Below are positions 12,111 through 24,431 of a stretch of 64,000 nucleotides of DNA, piece by piece (position 1 is the first letter of the stretch; each line of letters starts with the position of its first letter). A program made the position numbers and the translations under genes. The notes beneath the pieces were generated by a model. It was not told the DNA's origin. It worked only from the letters and a program-made list of their open reading frames with translations, and made no database searches. Source of the stretch: Akebia trifoliata (lineage: Eukaryota; Streptophyta; Magnoliopsida; Ranunculales; Lardizabalaceae); the NCBI GenBank assembly GCA_017979445.1, contig CM030709.1, forward strand, positions 3,100,001-3,164,000. Reading direction: 5' to 3'.

Positions 12111-13980
12111 AATTCAAAGTCTTCGGCATCACAAGATAAAAAGTTTGATGTATTTCTCCTCTGGGTTATTCAATTGGACCCAATTAACTCTTGATATTCA
12201 TACAAGTTCTTGTTATACCTATACAAGAATAATTTGATTAGTATCCAACAGGTTAAATGAATGAATAAGAATCAAACATGAATAAAATTTGCCAAATTGG
12301 AAAACTTATGTGGGGCTGAGGCATGCAACCGTCCCAAATAGTCCCATCTTATGACGGTGTGGAAAAATCTTGTGATATTTAAAAAAGAAATCACCAATCA
12401 AATTTAATCTATGTATAGGTCCACCAAATGATTGAACAATATTTTAAAAGTCGTTAACAAATGTAATTGTCAGAGTCTTATAGGAATGCAAGTCCTCCGT
12501 GTGCCAAACGTGGCACAATGTCGTGATGCTCTTGTGGTACATATGAATGCAACACAAACTAAGTGTTCCTCGCACCCACAACACAATCCTTGGATTTTGG
12601 TCTAAAAGTCTCCAGGCAACTTGGCAATTCATAAGGAGCAAGTAAATTCAGGGCACAAAGTTGCTATAATCTGCCAAAGTGCACACAACGAGACACACCC
12701 GAAGTGTAGCTCTCATGCCCTAACATTACCTGTGAGGTGTTCTCAACTAGGGCTTAAAATGGATCAGATTTTATCCGAAATCCAAGTGATCCAAATTAAA
12801 ATATGGGTCAGATATGGGTTGATGTCACTTGACCCGAGTCGGATACGAACCCATCCCTATATCCGAATGATATATTATTTTGTATGTTATATGTTATATT
12901 TTTTATATTTTTTTAGTTTATTATTCATCAACAAATGAGTATTAATTGTAGTGGTCAAAACTTCTTTTCAAAAGGGGAGATGTCTTGAGTTCAAATCACA
13001 TTTAAGCCACATTTTTTTAATAAATTACATTGTAATAGTTTGAAACTATCTAACTCAACCAACCCAAATCAATTATTTCGATCAGATTGGATTCATGTAT
13101 TGGTTTAATGAAAGTAAAAAAAATCGGATATGGCTTGAGCTAGTAAGATCTAAGTCGGATCCATATTTAGACCCAAATTAAAAAAATCGAATATGGATAG
13201 CACATATCCGGCCCGTTCTCATAATATCCTTTCTTATTTAATATATATGTATGATGGGTGGCGTTCAGAAGCCCTAAAGAGAGTCAAACATTGTGCAAAA
13301 CATTTGGCTCTGTTTAGGGCCTCTAAATGCCCCCTATGTATGATTTATTAACCATTTAACTAATAACTTCACTAAAAAAATTGACAGTTATCAAATATAA
13401 TTTTTAGATACTTTGATGTATATTTGAGTTATTCTTTAGTTTTTTAAATGATGTCATGTCGACAAAGTCATCACTCAACGACACTTTTTAAAGAGTCCGA
13501 TTAACCTTACTAAGTTAGAAAGGATTTCACCCTTGCCAAGGGTCTTTGGGATCTCGGGTTTCAAAACTCGTTTTAACATCTCGTCTTGTCCATGAATGAG
13601 TTTTTCGATACATTTGAGATGTTGTGTTCAACAACGAAAAAAATGACTGTGGGTTTTTAAGTCTCGTCTAACACATTGACTTGTTCTTCTCATCCATGCT
13701 CGATACCAAGACAATTCGAGCGATACGTCTCAGTCTCAGACGAGTTTGAAAACCATATTGGGATCAACTTGTGGAATCCAAAACATTTAGTGGACAAAAT
13801 TCTATGAACTTTGAAACGCAAAATTTCCCACAAAAAAAAATATTTTTCACCATTCATTTTCAAAACCCTCATCAAGCTCAAAAGAAATTGTATTTCTTTT
13901 TTTCTTTTTTTGGGTATGAGTTTTTCGACTTGACTTGAGCATGTCAACCCTAAAGAGTTAATTAATAGACTCTTGAATCT
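12111..13980. other. Intergenic AT-rich repeat DNA
   Basis: No gene is supported. Part of 12750-13240 repeats words such as GGATCAGATTTT and GGATATGG, in the style of non-autonomous plant elements. Part of 13515-13900 belongs to the dispersed family that also occurs at 25785, 42700, 43255 and 52615. Confidence 0.45.
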
Positions 13981-13983
13981 TAA

Positions 13984-14012
13984 TCATATATATATATATA
14001 TATATATATATA
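13984..14012. repeat. (TA)n microsatellite
   Basis: A run of alternating TA dinucleotides. Similar runs occur at 14583-14612 and 14969-15005, on either side of an inverted-repeat MITE. Confidence 0.95.
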
Positions 14013-14296
14013 AACATTAGTTGCTGAAATTTTCTCAATTATTTTTCAAAGTTTTCTTGATTTTATTTGATTAACCGAACTGATCCCACGCTTTGCAGAA
14101 CCCAAACTTTGTTACTATGGTCAGAAACACTTCATGTGCGTTTGAATGATTTTCTCTTTAAAAAAAGTGACTACTAAAAAAAGCATTTGGAATCCTATTT
14201 CGATGATTGTATATAGATTAAGTTCTTCAAGTATTTCTAACTCTTGCGGGAAGCCCAAAGCATTTATACTATCGTTTGGACAACCAATACTTATTA

Positions 14297-14500
14297 TATA
14301 TATACCCACCCATGGGTTGCCTATAAGTGGTAAGGGCAAGCACGTGAAGTGTGGGTTAGGCGCACATCATGGGTTCGATTCCCCTCTTGGATTTTTCTCA
14401 TGATTTAACTGGGGGACGGCGGTGGGTTGCTGTGGTAGTCCTCCCTGAGATTAGTCGTGGTGCGCGCAAGCCGGCCCGAACACTTGGTTAGCAAAAAAAA
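14297..14500 (+). mobile_element. tRNA-derived SINE (Au-SINE-like) with TSD
   Basis: The element has an RNA polymerase III A-box-like segment (TATAAGTGGTAAGG, about 14322-14335) and a B box (GGTTCGATTCC, 14372-14382). A 3' body including GATTAGTCGTGGTGCGCGC resembles the angiosperm Au-SINE family as I remember it, and a poly-A run closes it at 14493-14500. It is flanked by an 11-base direct repeat, AATACTTATTA, at 14286-14296 and 14501-14511. This is a retroposed element, not a functional tRNA gene: no cloverleaf can be drawn. Confidence 0.8.
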
Positions 14501-14580
14501 AATACTTATTAAATATATATATATATAGGGAAATGTTCGGCACCCTACTATTTGCCTTACGTTTTGCCCAGCGTGTTTTG

Positions 14581-14616
<36 letters not shown>

Positions 14617-14623
14617 GAACAGC

Positions 14624-14960
14624 GTTATTACGACCCCTATTACGACTCACATTACGACACACCGTTTTGTCTTATATGAGCAAAAATGTTTGGAATGGGC
14701 TGATTTTTTGTGAGGATGATCTTTGTGATGAGGGAATCATCCTGGCAAAAAATCATCCCATTCCAAAACTTCTAACCCCATCAAAATTGATTTACAAAAA
14801 TTGGACGGTCTAGAAGTTTCATAATGAGCTGATTTTTTGCAAGGATGATCTCCTCACCATAGAGATCATCCTCACAAAAAATCAGCCCATTCCAAACATT
14901 TTTGCCCTTATAAGACAAAACGGTGTGTCGCAATGTGAGTCGTAATAGGGGTCGTAAGAA
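14624..14960. mobile_element. Long-inverted-repeat MITE between TA microsatellites
   Basis: The two ends are inverted repeats of more than 100 bases, with left arm TTACGACCCCTATTACGACT and then ACACCGTTTTGTCTTA. The right arm is its near-perfect inverse. The interior carries the motif GCTGATTTTTTG with GAGGATGATCT, also found in the MITEs at 15006-15392 and 24432-24781. No ORF of note. It sits between two TA runs, suggesting insertion at TA. Confidence 0.8.
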
Positions 14961-14964
14961 CCCG

Positions 14965-15005
<41 letters not shown>

Positions 15006-15007
<2 letters not shown>

Positions 15008-15392
15008 GGGCAGCTCATGGGACATATGTAAAAACAATGACTTTTCAAAACATGGGTTAAAGATTTTGGATTGAGCTGATTTTTTGCAAGGATGGTCACT
15101 AGAATGAGAAGATCATCCTCACAAAAAAATCAGTTCAATCTGAAATTTCTAAAACCATCTAAAGTAATTAACAAATTATTGGCAAAAATTGGTAAAAAAT
15201 CAATGATTCAAATTTTAAATCACTTTTAATATGATTAGAAGTTTCAGATTGGACTAATTTTTTTTTTCGGATGATCTTCCCATCATAGAGATCATCCTCA
15301 CAAAAAATCAGTTCAATCCGAAACTTCTAACCTATATTTTGAAAATTTATTAATGTTACATTGTTTTTACATATGTACCTAGATCCGTTCCC
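15006..15392. mobile_element. Second long-inverted-repeat MITE of the same superfamily
   Basis: The ends pair through ACATATGTAAAAACAATG on the left and its inverse near 15350-15380. The inner arms share the GATTTTTTG and GGATGATCT motifs with the neighbouring MITE. It is directly adjacent to the TA run at 14969-15005. There is no coding capacity. Confidence 0.75.
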
Positions 15393-17751
15393 ATATACAT
15401 AAACCTTTGTAGGAGGTAAAACTTGCGGTTCCAATTATACCCCTGTCAACATTTCAATTTCTGTGATATATCCCCACCCATCTAAAGAGAACGAAATCTA
15501 AACAGAACTTCGTTCTCTTTGTTGAAGTCTAAAAACCCACAACAGACCTCTTCCCTCTCAGCGAATCCATTTCCTAGCTCAGGTTACTGCGGCGGCAATA
15601 CTTGGACAGTCTCTCCGACGATTGCGGCGGTGATTTCTTCTCCCCTTTTGTTCGGTAACTCTCTTTGATCTCTATTACTACCCATGGCTTGATGATGAAA
15701 CATGCTGAGAGTTTCATGTTGCTCCCTCAGGAGATTTCTTCTATCCTCTAGGGTTTTAACTAGAAAAATCAATGGTTTTTCCTCTAGGGTTTCAACTCGA
15801 AAAACCCAATTGTGTAAATCCATGGATTCATGAGATTTTAGGATTAATTCATCTTTCAAAGACACTTATTAGTTTCAATAGGGGATTGTAAGAGGTAGTT
15901 ATTCACCTTTTTTTATGGTGCAAAATTAGTCCAAAATCATCTCATCCAACCTAGCAGTCAGTTCCTTATGGCTTTACTTGAGATGTTCATTTGTGGATTA
16001 ATGCATAAAAATGCAATATTCTTTGCTTGATTTCTTTTGATAGTGGGTATTGTGAGAGAATTATTGGACTGGTTGGTCGATAGGAGATCAGAACACTTTT
16101 TTATTTCCAATATTCGGTTGGTCACGCACTACATATTCGTAGATATACATGTTGTTTTTAGTAGAATACAGTTGGTTTTTGTTCTTACAGTTATTTATGA
16201 TGTGTTATGGATTTAGGAAATCTTCACATATTTGTATGTATCAAGGTACAATTTTTTTTTTTTAACTATATTATAGTTGTCATGCTTTTTATACAAGTGT
16301 TTTTTTATTTGTCTAGTTTTCAGGGTAGGTTCTGTCAAATTTTTGAAAAAGGAAGAAGTATATTTTGAATTTATAATGATAGTATAATGTTTTTATGGAT
16401 AAAAACAGTAATTGTTACTTTTTAGAGCATAATTAGTTGAGTTATAATGTTAAAAACAGTAATTGATACTTATAAGGGCCTTCTGACCATTTTACCAAAA
16501 TCCACAATAGTTCCCAAATGCAAAACTCTGTCACAAGTATTTTTTATAGTACTTTTCAAAACCTGCATCCAAAAGCACAAGTATCTCACACAAAAATTGG
16601 GTCAAGGTGCATGTCATCAATTTGAAAATATACGAGGTATCTTTAATATGGATCAAAATATGACGGTGCATGTCTAAATTACCCTATTTTTTTTAAAGCT
16701 TCAATCTCTCGTCGGAGTCACCACTCTCTCTTTTTTCCTCTCTAACTTTTGTACTCCAACTTAACGGAGAGGCTAGGGTGTGAACACGCAACCACCATCT
16801 TCACTACCTACTCCGATAAGTCTCTCTCTCTCTCTCTCTCTCTCTTAGTTTTGAAGGTTGAAGTAAATAGAATACTAAGGTTGAAGATGACTTGTTTTGA
16901 AAAATGAAATATCTAAACGTTGAAGTGGTTTTGAGGGGAAAAAAATTCTAGGGATTTTGTTATAGGGTTGAAGACATTGGCATTTATGTCATTTTTATTA
17001 CTGTATTTTTCGATTGAAAACCTTGAATTTCAGTTTTTTTTTTCCATTAATAGGGTTTTATTTTCTTTCTATGAAACTTGAAAATCAAACATAGAAAACC
17101 ATCAACTTGAGATTTTTTTTGTGTGGAAATTCTCCATTGATTGTGGTTCTTCAACTTCTGTAATGAATCATATATTATCAAATATCCAACAAGTTTATTG
17201 AATTTGAAGTCTGTTGGATTCAAATAAGGATTCACCTATATACAATTCAATTAGTGTCCATTGGCAAGATTAGATAAATACTAAAGCCTTAATATAATGA
17301 AATAAACTCGCAGTTTGGCTATGAAATGGTACTTTAGGTACCATGAAGACAAAATAGATATATCATCTATCGTTCACGTGTTTCGTTGGGTTGAGTCTTA
17401 CTTGTTTGGATATTAAGTTCGATAGATATGCCTAATGATCTTATGCAAACAAGGAAAGTCTCGTAGATTGTGGTTGATCCAAATTAAGGGAGAATCCATC
17501 AAATAAGGAAGCTTACTAAAGTATGAAGCTGGAAAAAAAATCTATCAATAAAAGCAAATAAAGAAGTAGGATTTTTTTGATTATTTTGCTAAAAAATTAT
17601 TAAACTATTGTCTAGCTTGAACACCATAGTGTGTATTTAGCAGGTATCTTATGTTGTGAAAAGTTTGAAGTAGAGAAGAAGACAAAGGCTTGAGTAGCTG
17701 GTTTGTGATAATTCTAGAGGCACATGGATTTAGAAGGAAAAAAAATGATAA
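15393..17751. other. Spacer upstream of NRPB7; possible 5' UTR exon and intron
   Basis: No coding gene is supported. At 15480-15654 the composition changes to leader-like, pyrimidine- and GC-richer sequence, ending in TTCG/GTAACT, a plausible donor. An acceptor, TTGTCAG, lies at 18000-18006, just before the NRPB7 ATG. Another leader-like, CT-rich stretch lies at 16690-16850, with a (TC)n run near 16820-16845. A 5' UTR intron is therefore possible but unproven. Confidence 0.35.
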
Positions 17752-17894
17752 TCTTTACTATTATAATGAGAAGGCCTACTAGAAGTGATCTGACACCAAA
17801 ATTTGAAATCCTAGAAGTGCCCCCACTTTTACAAAAGCATCTTTTTATTGCACTATCTTCAAAAACACGTGTGTTTGCACTTGTCACCTACTAG
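17752..17894 (+). mobile_element. Short Helitron-like element A
   Basis: It starts after A with TCTTTACTATTATAATGAGA and ends CTAG before T, with a small GC hairpin (GTGTTTGCAC) about 10 bases from the end. These are the hallmarks of Helitron termini: 5' TC, 3' hairpin then CTRR, and insertion between A and T without TSD. Element B at 20583 shares both ends. At 143 bp it is non-autonomous and ends 135 bp before the NRPB7 start codon. Confidence 0.6.
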
Positions 17895-18029
17895 TTGAAT
17901 ATAATATTGAAAGTGACATTATCGGATAACACTTCTAGTATCAAGCATAAAGCAATTTTGAATTGAATGGGCTCTGACCTCTTTCTTAAACCAAATCAAT
18001 TGTCAGGGTCGCCAAAATAGCAACCCAAG

Positions 18030-21000
18030 ATGTTCTTCCACATAGTATTGGAACGAAACATGCAATTACATCCTCGCTACTTTGGTCCCAACCTCCGCGA
18101 CAAGTTAGTCTCGAAGCTTATGAAAGACGTTGAGGGCACTTGCAGGTTCCTTCTTCCACTCCCACCCTCACACATGCACACACACAAAACCCTAATTTGC
18201 AAAAGAAAAAAAGAATTGCTAGAAAATTTAATTTTTTTTTTTTGTTTTCCTCTGTTGAAGTGGCCGTCATGGATTTGTGGTGGCGATAACTGGTGTGGAT
18301 AATATCGGTAAAGGGCTGATTCGGGACGGAACAGGGTTTGTCACGTTCCCTGTTAAGTACCAATGTGTGGTTTTTCGGCCTTTTAAGGGGGAGATTGTAG
18401 AAGCCGTTGTTACCATGGTTAATAAGGTCTGGTTTTTCTTCTAATTTTTTTTTTTTTTTTTGATTTTTTTTTTAATTTTGTATTTAGTAGTTGTGGCAAA
18501 TTCTTTTGTATTTGGAATTCCTGCAGATGGGTTTTTTCGCTGAAGCTGGGCCTGTTCAAATTTTCGTATCTAACCATGTGAGTGCTGTTTTTTGTTTCGA
18601 TGAAATGATCTTAAAGGGGAAAATTGATCCCTAATTCGTCAATATTTACGTTGAAATAGAAGGTGTAAATTGTGCAAAAAATTTGATTCTTGTTACTAGG
18701 AGGGGAGAAAATTTGTTTTGAAGCTTAATAAAGATTGTAGATTAGCAATAATACTGGAAAATTAATCGAAAAAGAACAAGAAGAAGACCTAATGCAATGA
18801 ATTGTGTAATATTTGTGTATGTTATCATATATTATTGCCTAATTTCAGCTAATACCGGATGATATGGAGTTCCAGTCGGGAGATATGCCAAATTATACAA
18901 CTTCTGATGGATCAGTACGTCATAGTTTCTAACCCTGTTTCACAGAAAATGTGGTTCGATTTTATATAGGTCAACGTTGAATTAATCATTTTGGGATGTT
19001 TGCAGGTTAAGATTCAGAAGGATAGTGAGGTGCGGCTAAAGATAATAGGAACTCGGGTTGATGCCACAGAAATTGTATGCCATTTAACTCTTTCTTCTGT
19101 CTTTTAAATTCGAAGACTTTGATTTTAGCTTCTTAATGTTGCATCTTATTTGAACTGATGCTTATTGAATCAATTTTTAAACCTCTTTATGATTCTATTT
19201 CTCTTTTGTATACTAAGGGAAATGATGGAAAAAGTAGAAACCTCTAGACCAGTCCACCCCAATACCACAACACCACCTCATAGGTGATCGTTATTACTTT
19301 GTTTTAGGTTTTAAGTTTGGATAACCATGCCAACCAACATTATGACCCTCTCATTCTAATTTCCGCATACAAGATACCCATATGAATTTCATTCCACTAT
19401 GGTCACCATCCCATATAACTACCTCTTCAATTAGGTTTATGAGGTAATTAGTCCTAGCTTGGGAATTTATCTTACCTATAAAAAAAAACAGGATCAGAGT
19501 GGATTAAGTGTATATTTATATTTTCTGTAATCAAGATGTTAGTGCACGTTTGTTTCTAGATGGAGCTTACTGTGTGTATTCCATTCCACAACACACACAC
19601 ACACTCGCGCAAACTAATATGTATGAAAAGCTTACCTGATTCTTTTTTGTCATCTGTTATAGATTGTGGAATTATGTTTGCGAACTCAATAAGAAATTAA
19701 GCGAAACAGCGTCACAGCCCCATCGCCTTTAATATAGTTGCCCTAGATGCCTCTCGCACATGCAATGCACTCATCCATCTACTTGGACAGTCCAATGGTT
19801 GGACACCTCATGTATTAAAATTTTACGGGTGACCTAAATTACAACACTGGATGATCTTAACAGTCCCATCAATGGGCTTCTGTCAGTTTCACCAGTTATG
19901 TCCCGTTGGATGTATGGAGCTTAAGAACATGTGATTAGTGCAATTTTTAGATTTCATCCAACCAAGAATTGGCTCATTGATTGGAGGACAGTGGATCAAG
20001 GAATCTGAATGCAAGATCTAGAATAGAGACCAGTTATAATTAGGAGTGCCACTTTGGGCCTGGTCCAACCCCCACTTTGAGTCCGCCTTGGGTTGATATT
20101 ATCCTACCTCAGGCTGGGATTTTTCGGCATGACGAAAATTAAAGTTGGGCTTGGTTGAATTTTATTTATGATGTTGATGCTACAATAATAACATCAGCAA
20201 CAAAGTGTTATCGTAAAGATTTGGGGACGGCTAAACTAATATTGTTCCCCTTTCCACTCTGTTCAAAACAAAACAAAACAAAACAAAACAAACAAACATT
20301 AGTGTCTCATCTCCTCTTCTCTTACCATCTATCCTTACTTTCCTCGTCGAAATTAACAACTAACAATTATCTACCGTCTCTGGCCACCAAGTGCTCAAAG
20401 CATCAATTCGTGCATGTATGATTACTGCTACTACCACCATAAATAATCCCTGCTTTCTATCAATCTTAACCACTAGGAACCCTTTAGGTATCCTTCGAAT
20501 CTGTCGCACTTTAAAGTTTTTCTTGACTTTGATAGATATTATTTGGATTTTGAATATTGCCAGAGGTTTCTAACGTCTTTATTCTTTACTATTATAATGA
20601 GAGAAGGTGGAGTAGAAGTGGTTCAACACCAAACTTTACATTTAAATTTAATATAATCAGGTTCATTTTGGTAAAACACAAAGAAAATTGCAGCGCACGA
20701 CTCTAGAGAATGACGTTGGTTAGTTTTCAAAATAACCAAAATATCCTTTCTACTATGTAATATTCACAAACCCTTTAATCAATGTTTTAATTACCGATCA
20801 GCCCTATTGTTACATGTGCATTTGCACATCACCTTCTAGTAGATTTTAACTGGATATCTGTTCTAATCAAACTCGATTGGAAAGGAGCGGACACAACTCT
20901 TTTGCTTCAAATGTTAGTGAGGTAGCATTTTCCTTCTGCCAAGGAGGCCACCTTGGTATTAGCAGACTTTAATCATCATGCATAATGCACATGCGATTTT

Positions 21001-21190
21001 TAACATACATGCTCTATGTGCATTTGTGCTCGCATTTGTTTGCTACCCATTTGTTTTTACACACTTAATCCCTAATATTTGGAGAAATATTTTTGTTATC
21101 TCACATTTTGGCCCATCTTTTCAGTTTTGCATTGGTACCATAAAAGATGATTTCTTGGGTGTCATCAACGATCCGGGTGCAACTTCTTAG
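18030..21190 (+). CDS. NRPB7: DNA-directed RNA polymerase II subunit RPB7
   Basis: Six exons, 18030-18145, 18261-18426, 18527-18577, 18849-18914, 19006-19074 and 21125-21190, join in frame to 177 residues, the usual family length. The protein starts [19 protein letters not shown] and ends [18 protein letters not shown]. The N-terminal RNP-like domain (about 1-80) binds RPB4 and docks on the polymerase near the clamp. The C-terminal S1/OB domain (about 81-177), with [12 protein letters not shown], contacts nascent RNA. It works as the RPB4/RPB7 stalk in transcription initiation and in mRNA fate, in the nucleus. Intron 5 is about 2.05 kb, against 100-270 bp for the others, because it holds repeats including Helitron-like element B. 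The ATG choice is fixed by homology. Confidence 0.97.
19075..21124 (+). other. Expanded last intron of NRPB7
   Basis: The donor is ATT/GTATGC and the acceptor CTTTTCAG/TTTTGC. Inside are a (CA)n-like run near 19594-19605, an (AAAAC)n microsatellite near 20269-20290 and the Helitron-like element at 20583-20839. Short ORFs here do not resemble any family and are not genes. Confidence 0.8.
20583..20839 (+). mobile_element. Short Helitron-like element B in NRPB7 intron 5
   Basis: It begins TCTTTACTATTATAATGAGA and ends with a perfect 6-bp-stem hairpin, ATGTGC-ATTT-GCACAT, followed by ATCACCTTCTAG and then T. Both termini match element A, while the interior differs in length (257 against 143 bp). 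The base before the 5' end is T rather than the expected A, so the left boundary may be a base or two off. Confidence 0.6.
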
Positions 21191-21499
21191 TGGAGAAAAA
21201 GGCAAGAATTTTACATTGTGATGGGCATAAAATAAAAAAAAGTATGCATTTCTTGTACACATTTTCCCAACTACCTTGTAATATCGACTCAAGAACAGAG
21301 ACATGTTTCTGTTAAGCTTTTTTATTTATGAGCAACTTTATAACATATTGGTTATTTATATAGTTCGCCTTGAGAGTTACACTACATCCATAAGATGGTG
21401 GCTGGTGGTGTTTAATAAATTTTTATGTTTTTGAGAAGTCTCCCTACTGAGACATCAGCATGCTTAATGATTATAACTAGACCTAACTTGAAATTCTAA

Positions 21500-21802
21500 C
21501 CAAGGTCAGGTGGCATTTTTTGTGACCCACTAACCGTATGGATGTCGTCCATCATTAGGTGAATCTACACAAAAGATCAGTTTGATTGGTGATGTGCATC
21601 CATTGATAATAGTATTGTCTTAAGAATGATTACTAATCGTTGGATTTGAGTTCTTTTTCAAGAGATTTGATCTACTTGATACAAGTTATCAAAAACTATG
21701 ATTATTGGGTACCTAGATCATCAAGGGATGGACCACATATCGATATGGTTAGTGGGTCCAAAATATGCCACGTGGCATAAAGGGTGTGCCACCTGACCTT
21801 GG
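21500..21802. mobile_element. MITE with CCAAGGTCAGGTGGCA termini
   Basis: The left end, CCAAGGTCAGGTGGCA, is repeated inverted at the right end. A second block, GACCCACTAACC, pairs with its inverse further in. The interior is AT-rich with no coding capacity. I could not identify a convincing TSD. Confidence 0.65.
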
Positions 21803-22610
21803 AAGAGAGGAACACTTGACCGGATCCCTACACTTTCGATGAAGCCTACATGTATTGGGCACATCTCTGATGCGTGATACCATTTTTATTTTTAAAATGA
21901 CTATTAATATTCTTCCACAACCCTAAAGCATCGGATCATGTTTTGGATGTCACAAGGTGAGTCCAAGGACCCTTGATCATAGTTAGCAATTTGATGTATT
22001 GTAAAAAAAATCGTTACGTGATTCGAAATTTACATTCGAAGAATGACAAAAATGCAATATAAGAATGGTTCGGGCATAATTCGACTTCAATACTCTTAAA
22101 AACTTTTAAAATTTCACGTGTATAAATGTTAAAAATTTTATAATAAAACTCCTTTATATTTTTAAGATTTATCATTTTTATATCTTATTTTTCAAAATCA
22201 ATGTCATTACCTTTCATCTTTGAACTAATCCTTGGTAAATTAAGAACATATGATACTTTTATACATGTATATCGGATATTCAAGCCTTGTCCATTGATGA
22301 AATCTTTTAAGTGTAAAGAATATTATCATGCGATATAAATTTTTTTTATTATAAAATATGGGTTAATTTGTGTTTTTAATCCTCTTTACGGAAATGTATA
22401 AATCATGAATGATTCGAAAAGGTTCAAAAAGTCATGAATTTTTTAATAGAAATTGAATTGAAAGGAAGTTTTAATCGTTTTGCATATCAATCGAAAAATT
22501 CAGATATAATTCATGAATTATTTGAAGAATTATTTACTATGCCCCTTGATAAAGGTGAAATCCTTACTAACTTGGCAAGGCTAGTGACTATTTTATTTTA
22601 TTTTTAAAAC

Positions 22611-22853
22611 TGGTAATCCCTGTAGACAGCGGACTGGGTCCTTATTTGGGCTTTGCACAATTCATAGCCTATGATCTTGTCCAAAGACTAGTCCCGAGCC
22701 ACATTCAACGCCCGCACATCACATATACAAGGTAAGTGTGATTGTGCCCTCGTGGGTGGCACCTGAAGAATTAATGCTCATACTAGGTATCGAAGTGACA
22801 ACCTACGAACATTAACCGCTTATCGGTCCAAAATTGCCATTGAGCCAATCCCT
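22611..22853 (-). mobile_element. tRNA-derived SINE family S1, copy a
   Basis: It is homologous to 44298-44530 and to the interrupted copy at 57365-58120. On the minus strand it starts GGGATTGGCTCAATGGCAAT, an A-box-like head, and shares AGGAATTAATGCTCAT-type and CCAAGGACTAG-type landmarks with its relatives. The sequence is degenerate and no TSD is clear. Confidence 0.65.
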
Positions 22854-23530
22854 TGACGTTAGTTGGACTCTATGTTGACAAGTTCTAATAAAAATACTAT
22901 AAGAATTCAAGGTTTATGCATCACACCTTGGAGACTAATGTCTTATATCTGTTCGTGGAGCCTTGGACTGGCATGTGGAACCTACTTGACTCGTTCGCTC
23001 GGGTTGGCTTTATACGGAGGGAAGGAAAGGGGATGCTTGGCGAGGCTTTCATTTATGAGTGGTTTGGTATTTTACTTTTTTTACTTGTTATGCAATGGAA
23101 CACCGCCCGAAGAGTGCCCACTGTTGTGATCGTGAAGTTACCTATTGGCATAGAGAAGCGGGCATCTAATCTTCATTGTATGCCCAAACCAAAGGTTTTG
23201 ATTGAATTAGTGGCTATCGCTTGATGACCTATGTGGAAAAGAAAAGGGTGACCTTCCTAACTCTTGTAGATTCCGAGAGACCTAGGGAAATGAAGGATAC
23301 ATGGTTTCGAGCTCGAATCGTGTATCCAGGGGAACGGGTGCTTCCCTCTGAAGAAGGTGGTAATGTGGCTTGCTGGCTGCTGAACACTCTTGGTCAATCT
23401 GCCATGGGCCGGAACCACTCACCAGTAGGCCTGAGTGTGGCCGCCTAGGAGTCAAGCTCGAGGGAGCGGTAAAGGTGCGGATCCCCGCCATCCCCACTCA
23501 TTTTGCTCGGGCCTTTGCGCGATTGGGCGC
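22854..23530. other. Unclassified segment, richer in GC
   Basis: This stretch has visibly higher GC than its surroundings. It has an open frame at 22916-23224 (102 residues), plus overlapping shorter frames on both strands. I recognise no domain, and the region has no splice or promoter context that would support a gene. The sharp composition change suggests an inserted mobile-element fragment. Confidence 0.35.
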
Positions 23531-23997
23531 ATGACACACCTCAACTTGAATGTACTTCAATTGAGAGGATAAAATTGAAAGGGATGTCATATTATGACAC
23601 CATTATGGTTATAAAAAAACTTTTTATCACCATTGTAAAATGATTATACTCCAACTAATAGGGGCTAATGAAGAAACATGAAAATTAAAATCAAATGATT
23701 GAGATTTATCTTGGGAAATGTGATGTATCCTTGAAATACATGTATCATTATGACAATTGAATTCCATATTTACCATATTGGTATTTTGGGTTTCTTTATG
23801 AGTCTTTTTTTCATGAGTTTTGGACCACTCCATAATATAATCGTCATAAGTGATATTATTATCTTAAAATATTTTATAATCCATTCATTTATTTAAGGTT
23901 GGATAATTTTAAAGAACCCCTCCAAGTTTTGGTGAAAATTAGGGATAGTTATGATTGAGATGCCCCTATTTCAGTTTTGCCAACAACATTTCCTAAC

Positions 23998-24031
23998 CCC
24001 CCCCCCCCCCCCAAAAAAAAAAAAAAAAAAC
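23998..24031. repeat. Poly-C / poly-A junction
   Basis: A run of C immediately followed by a run of A. Such tracts are prone to assembly and sequencing length errors, so the count should not be trusted. Confidence 0.9.
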
Positions 24032-24431
24032 CATTATATTCAATCTCTAGAACTAAAATTTGTACACTTGTTTTCGACTAAAAATTTTTATCTCCTTCAA
24101 CCATCAAACCTCAATAACAAAATAAGATTTTTTTTTTAGAAGGGGTATTAAAGATTATACATTTTTTGTAGGCTGAAGATATTCAATAGGTTAAAGAACA
24201 TGAAATTTCAAGAAAGAAAATTAATCATTTTTTTTTAATTTTTCATGTTAGACCAAGGTCAAATGTATGCCATCAGCTTGAAAACACAAGGAGGCATTGC
24301 TAATTCTTAAAAATAAGGAGATGCACTTCAATATTAAACAATTCATGAGGGTCCTTGTTCTATAGGTGTGTTTTTAGCTCAATTTTCCCTTCCGACAAAA
24401 TTTAAAACATGGGTAATCATAAAAGCTCTCT

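Noticed and set aside
14322..14382. Possible tRNA gene from A and B boxes
   Set aside because: No cloverleaf forms, and a poly-A tail with TSD shows a SINE. The same applies at 40466 and the S1 copies.
17752..20839. One large Helitron carrying NRPB7 exons 1-5
   Set aside because: The matching termini could be read as one 3.1-kb element, but each end type occurs with its partner in a short copy, and NRPB7 is intact with its sixth exon outside.
22863..23224. Overlapping ORFs of 88 and 102 residues as a gene
   Set aside because: No recognisable domain, overlapping frames with no splice context, and a composition jump that fits an inserted fragment better.
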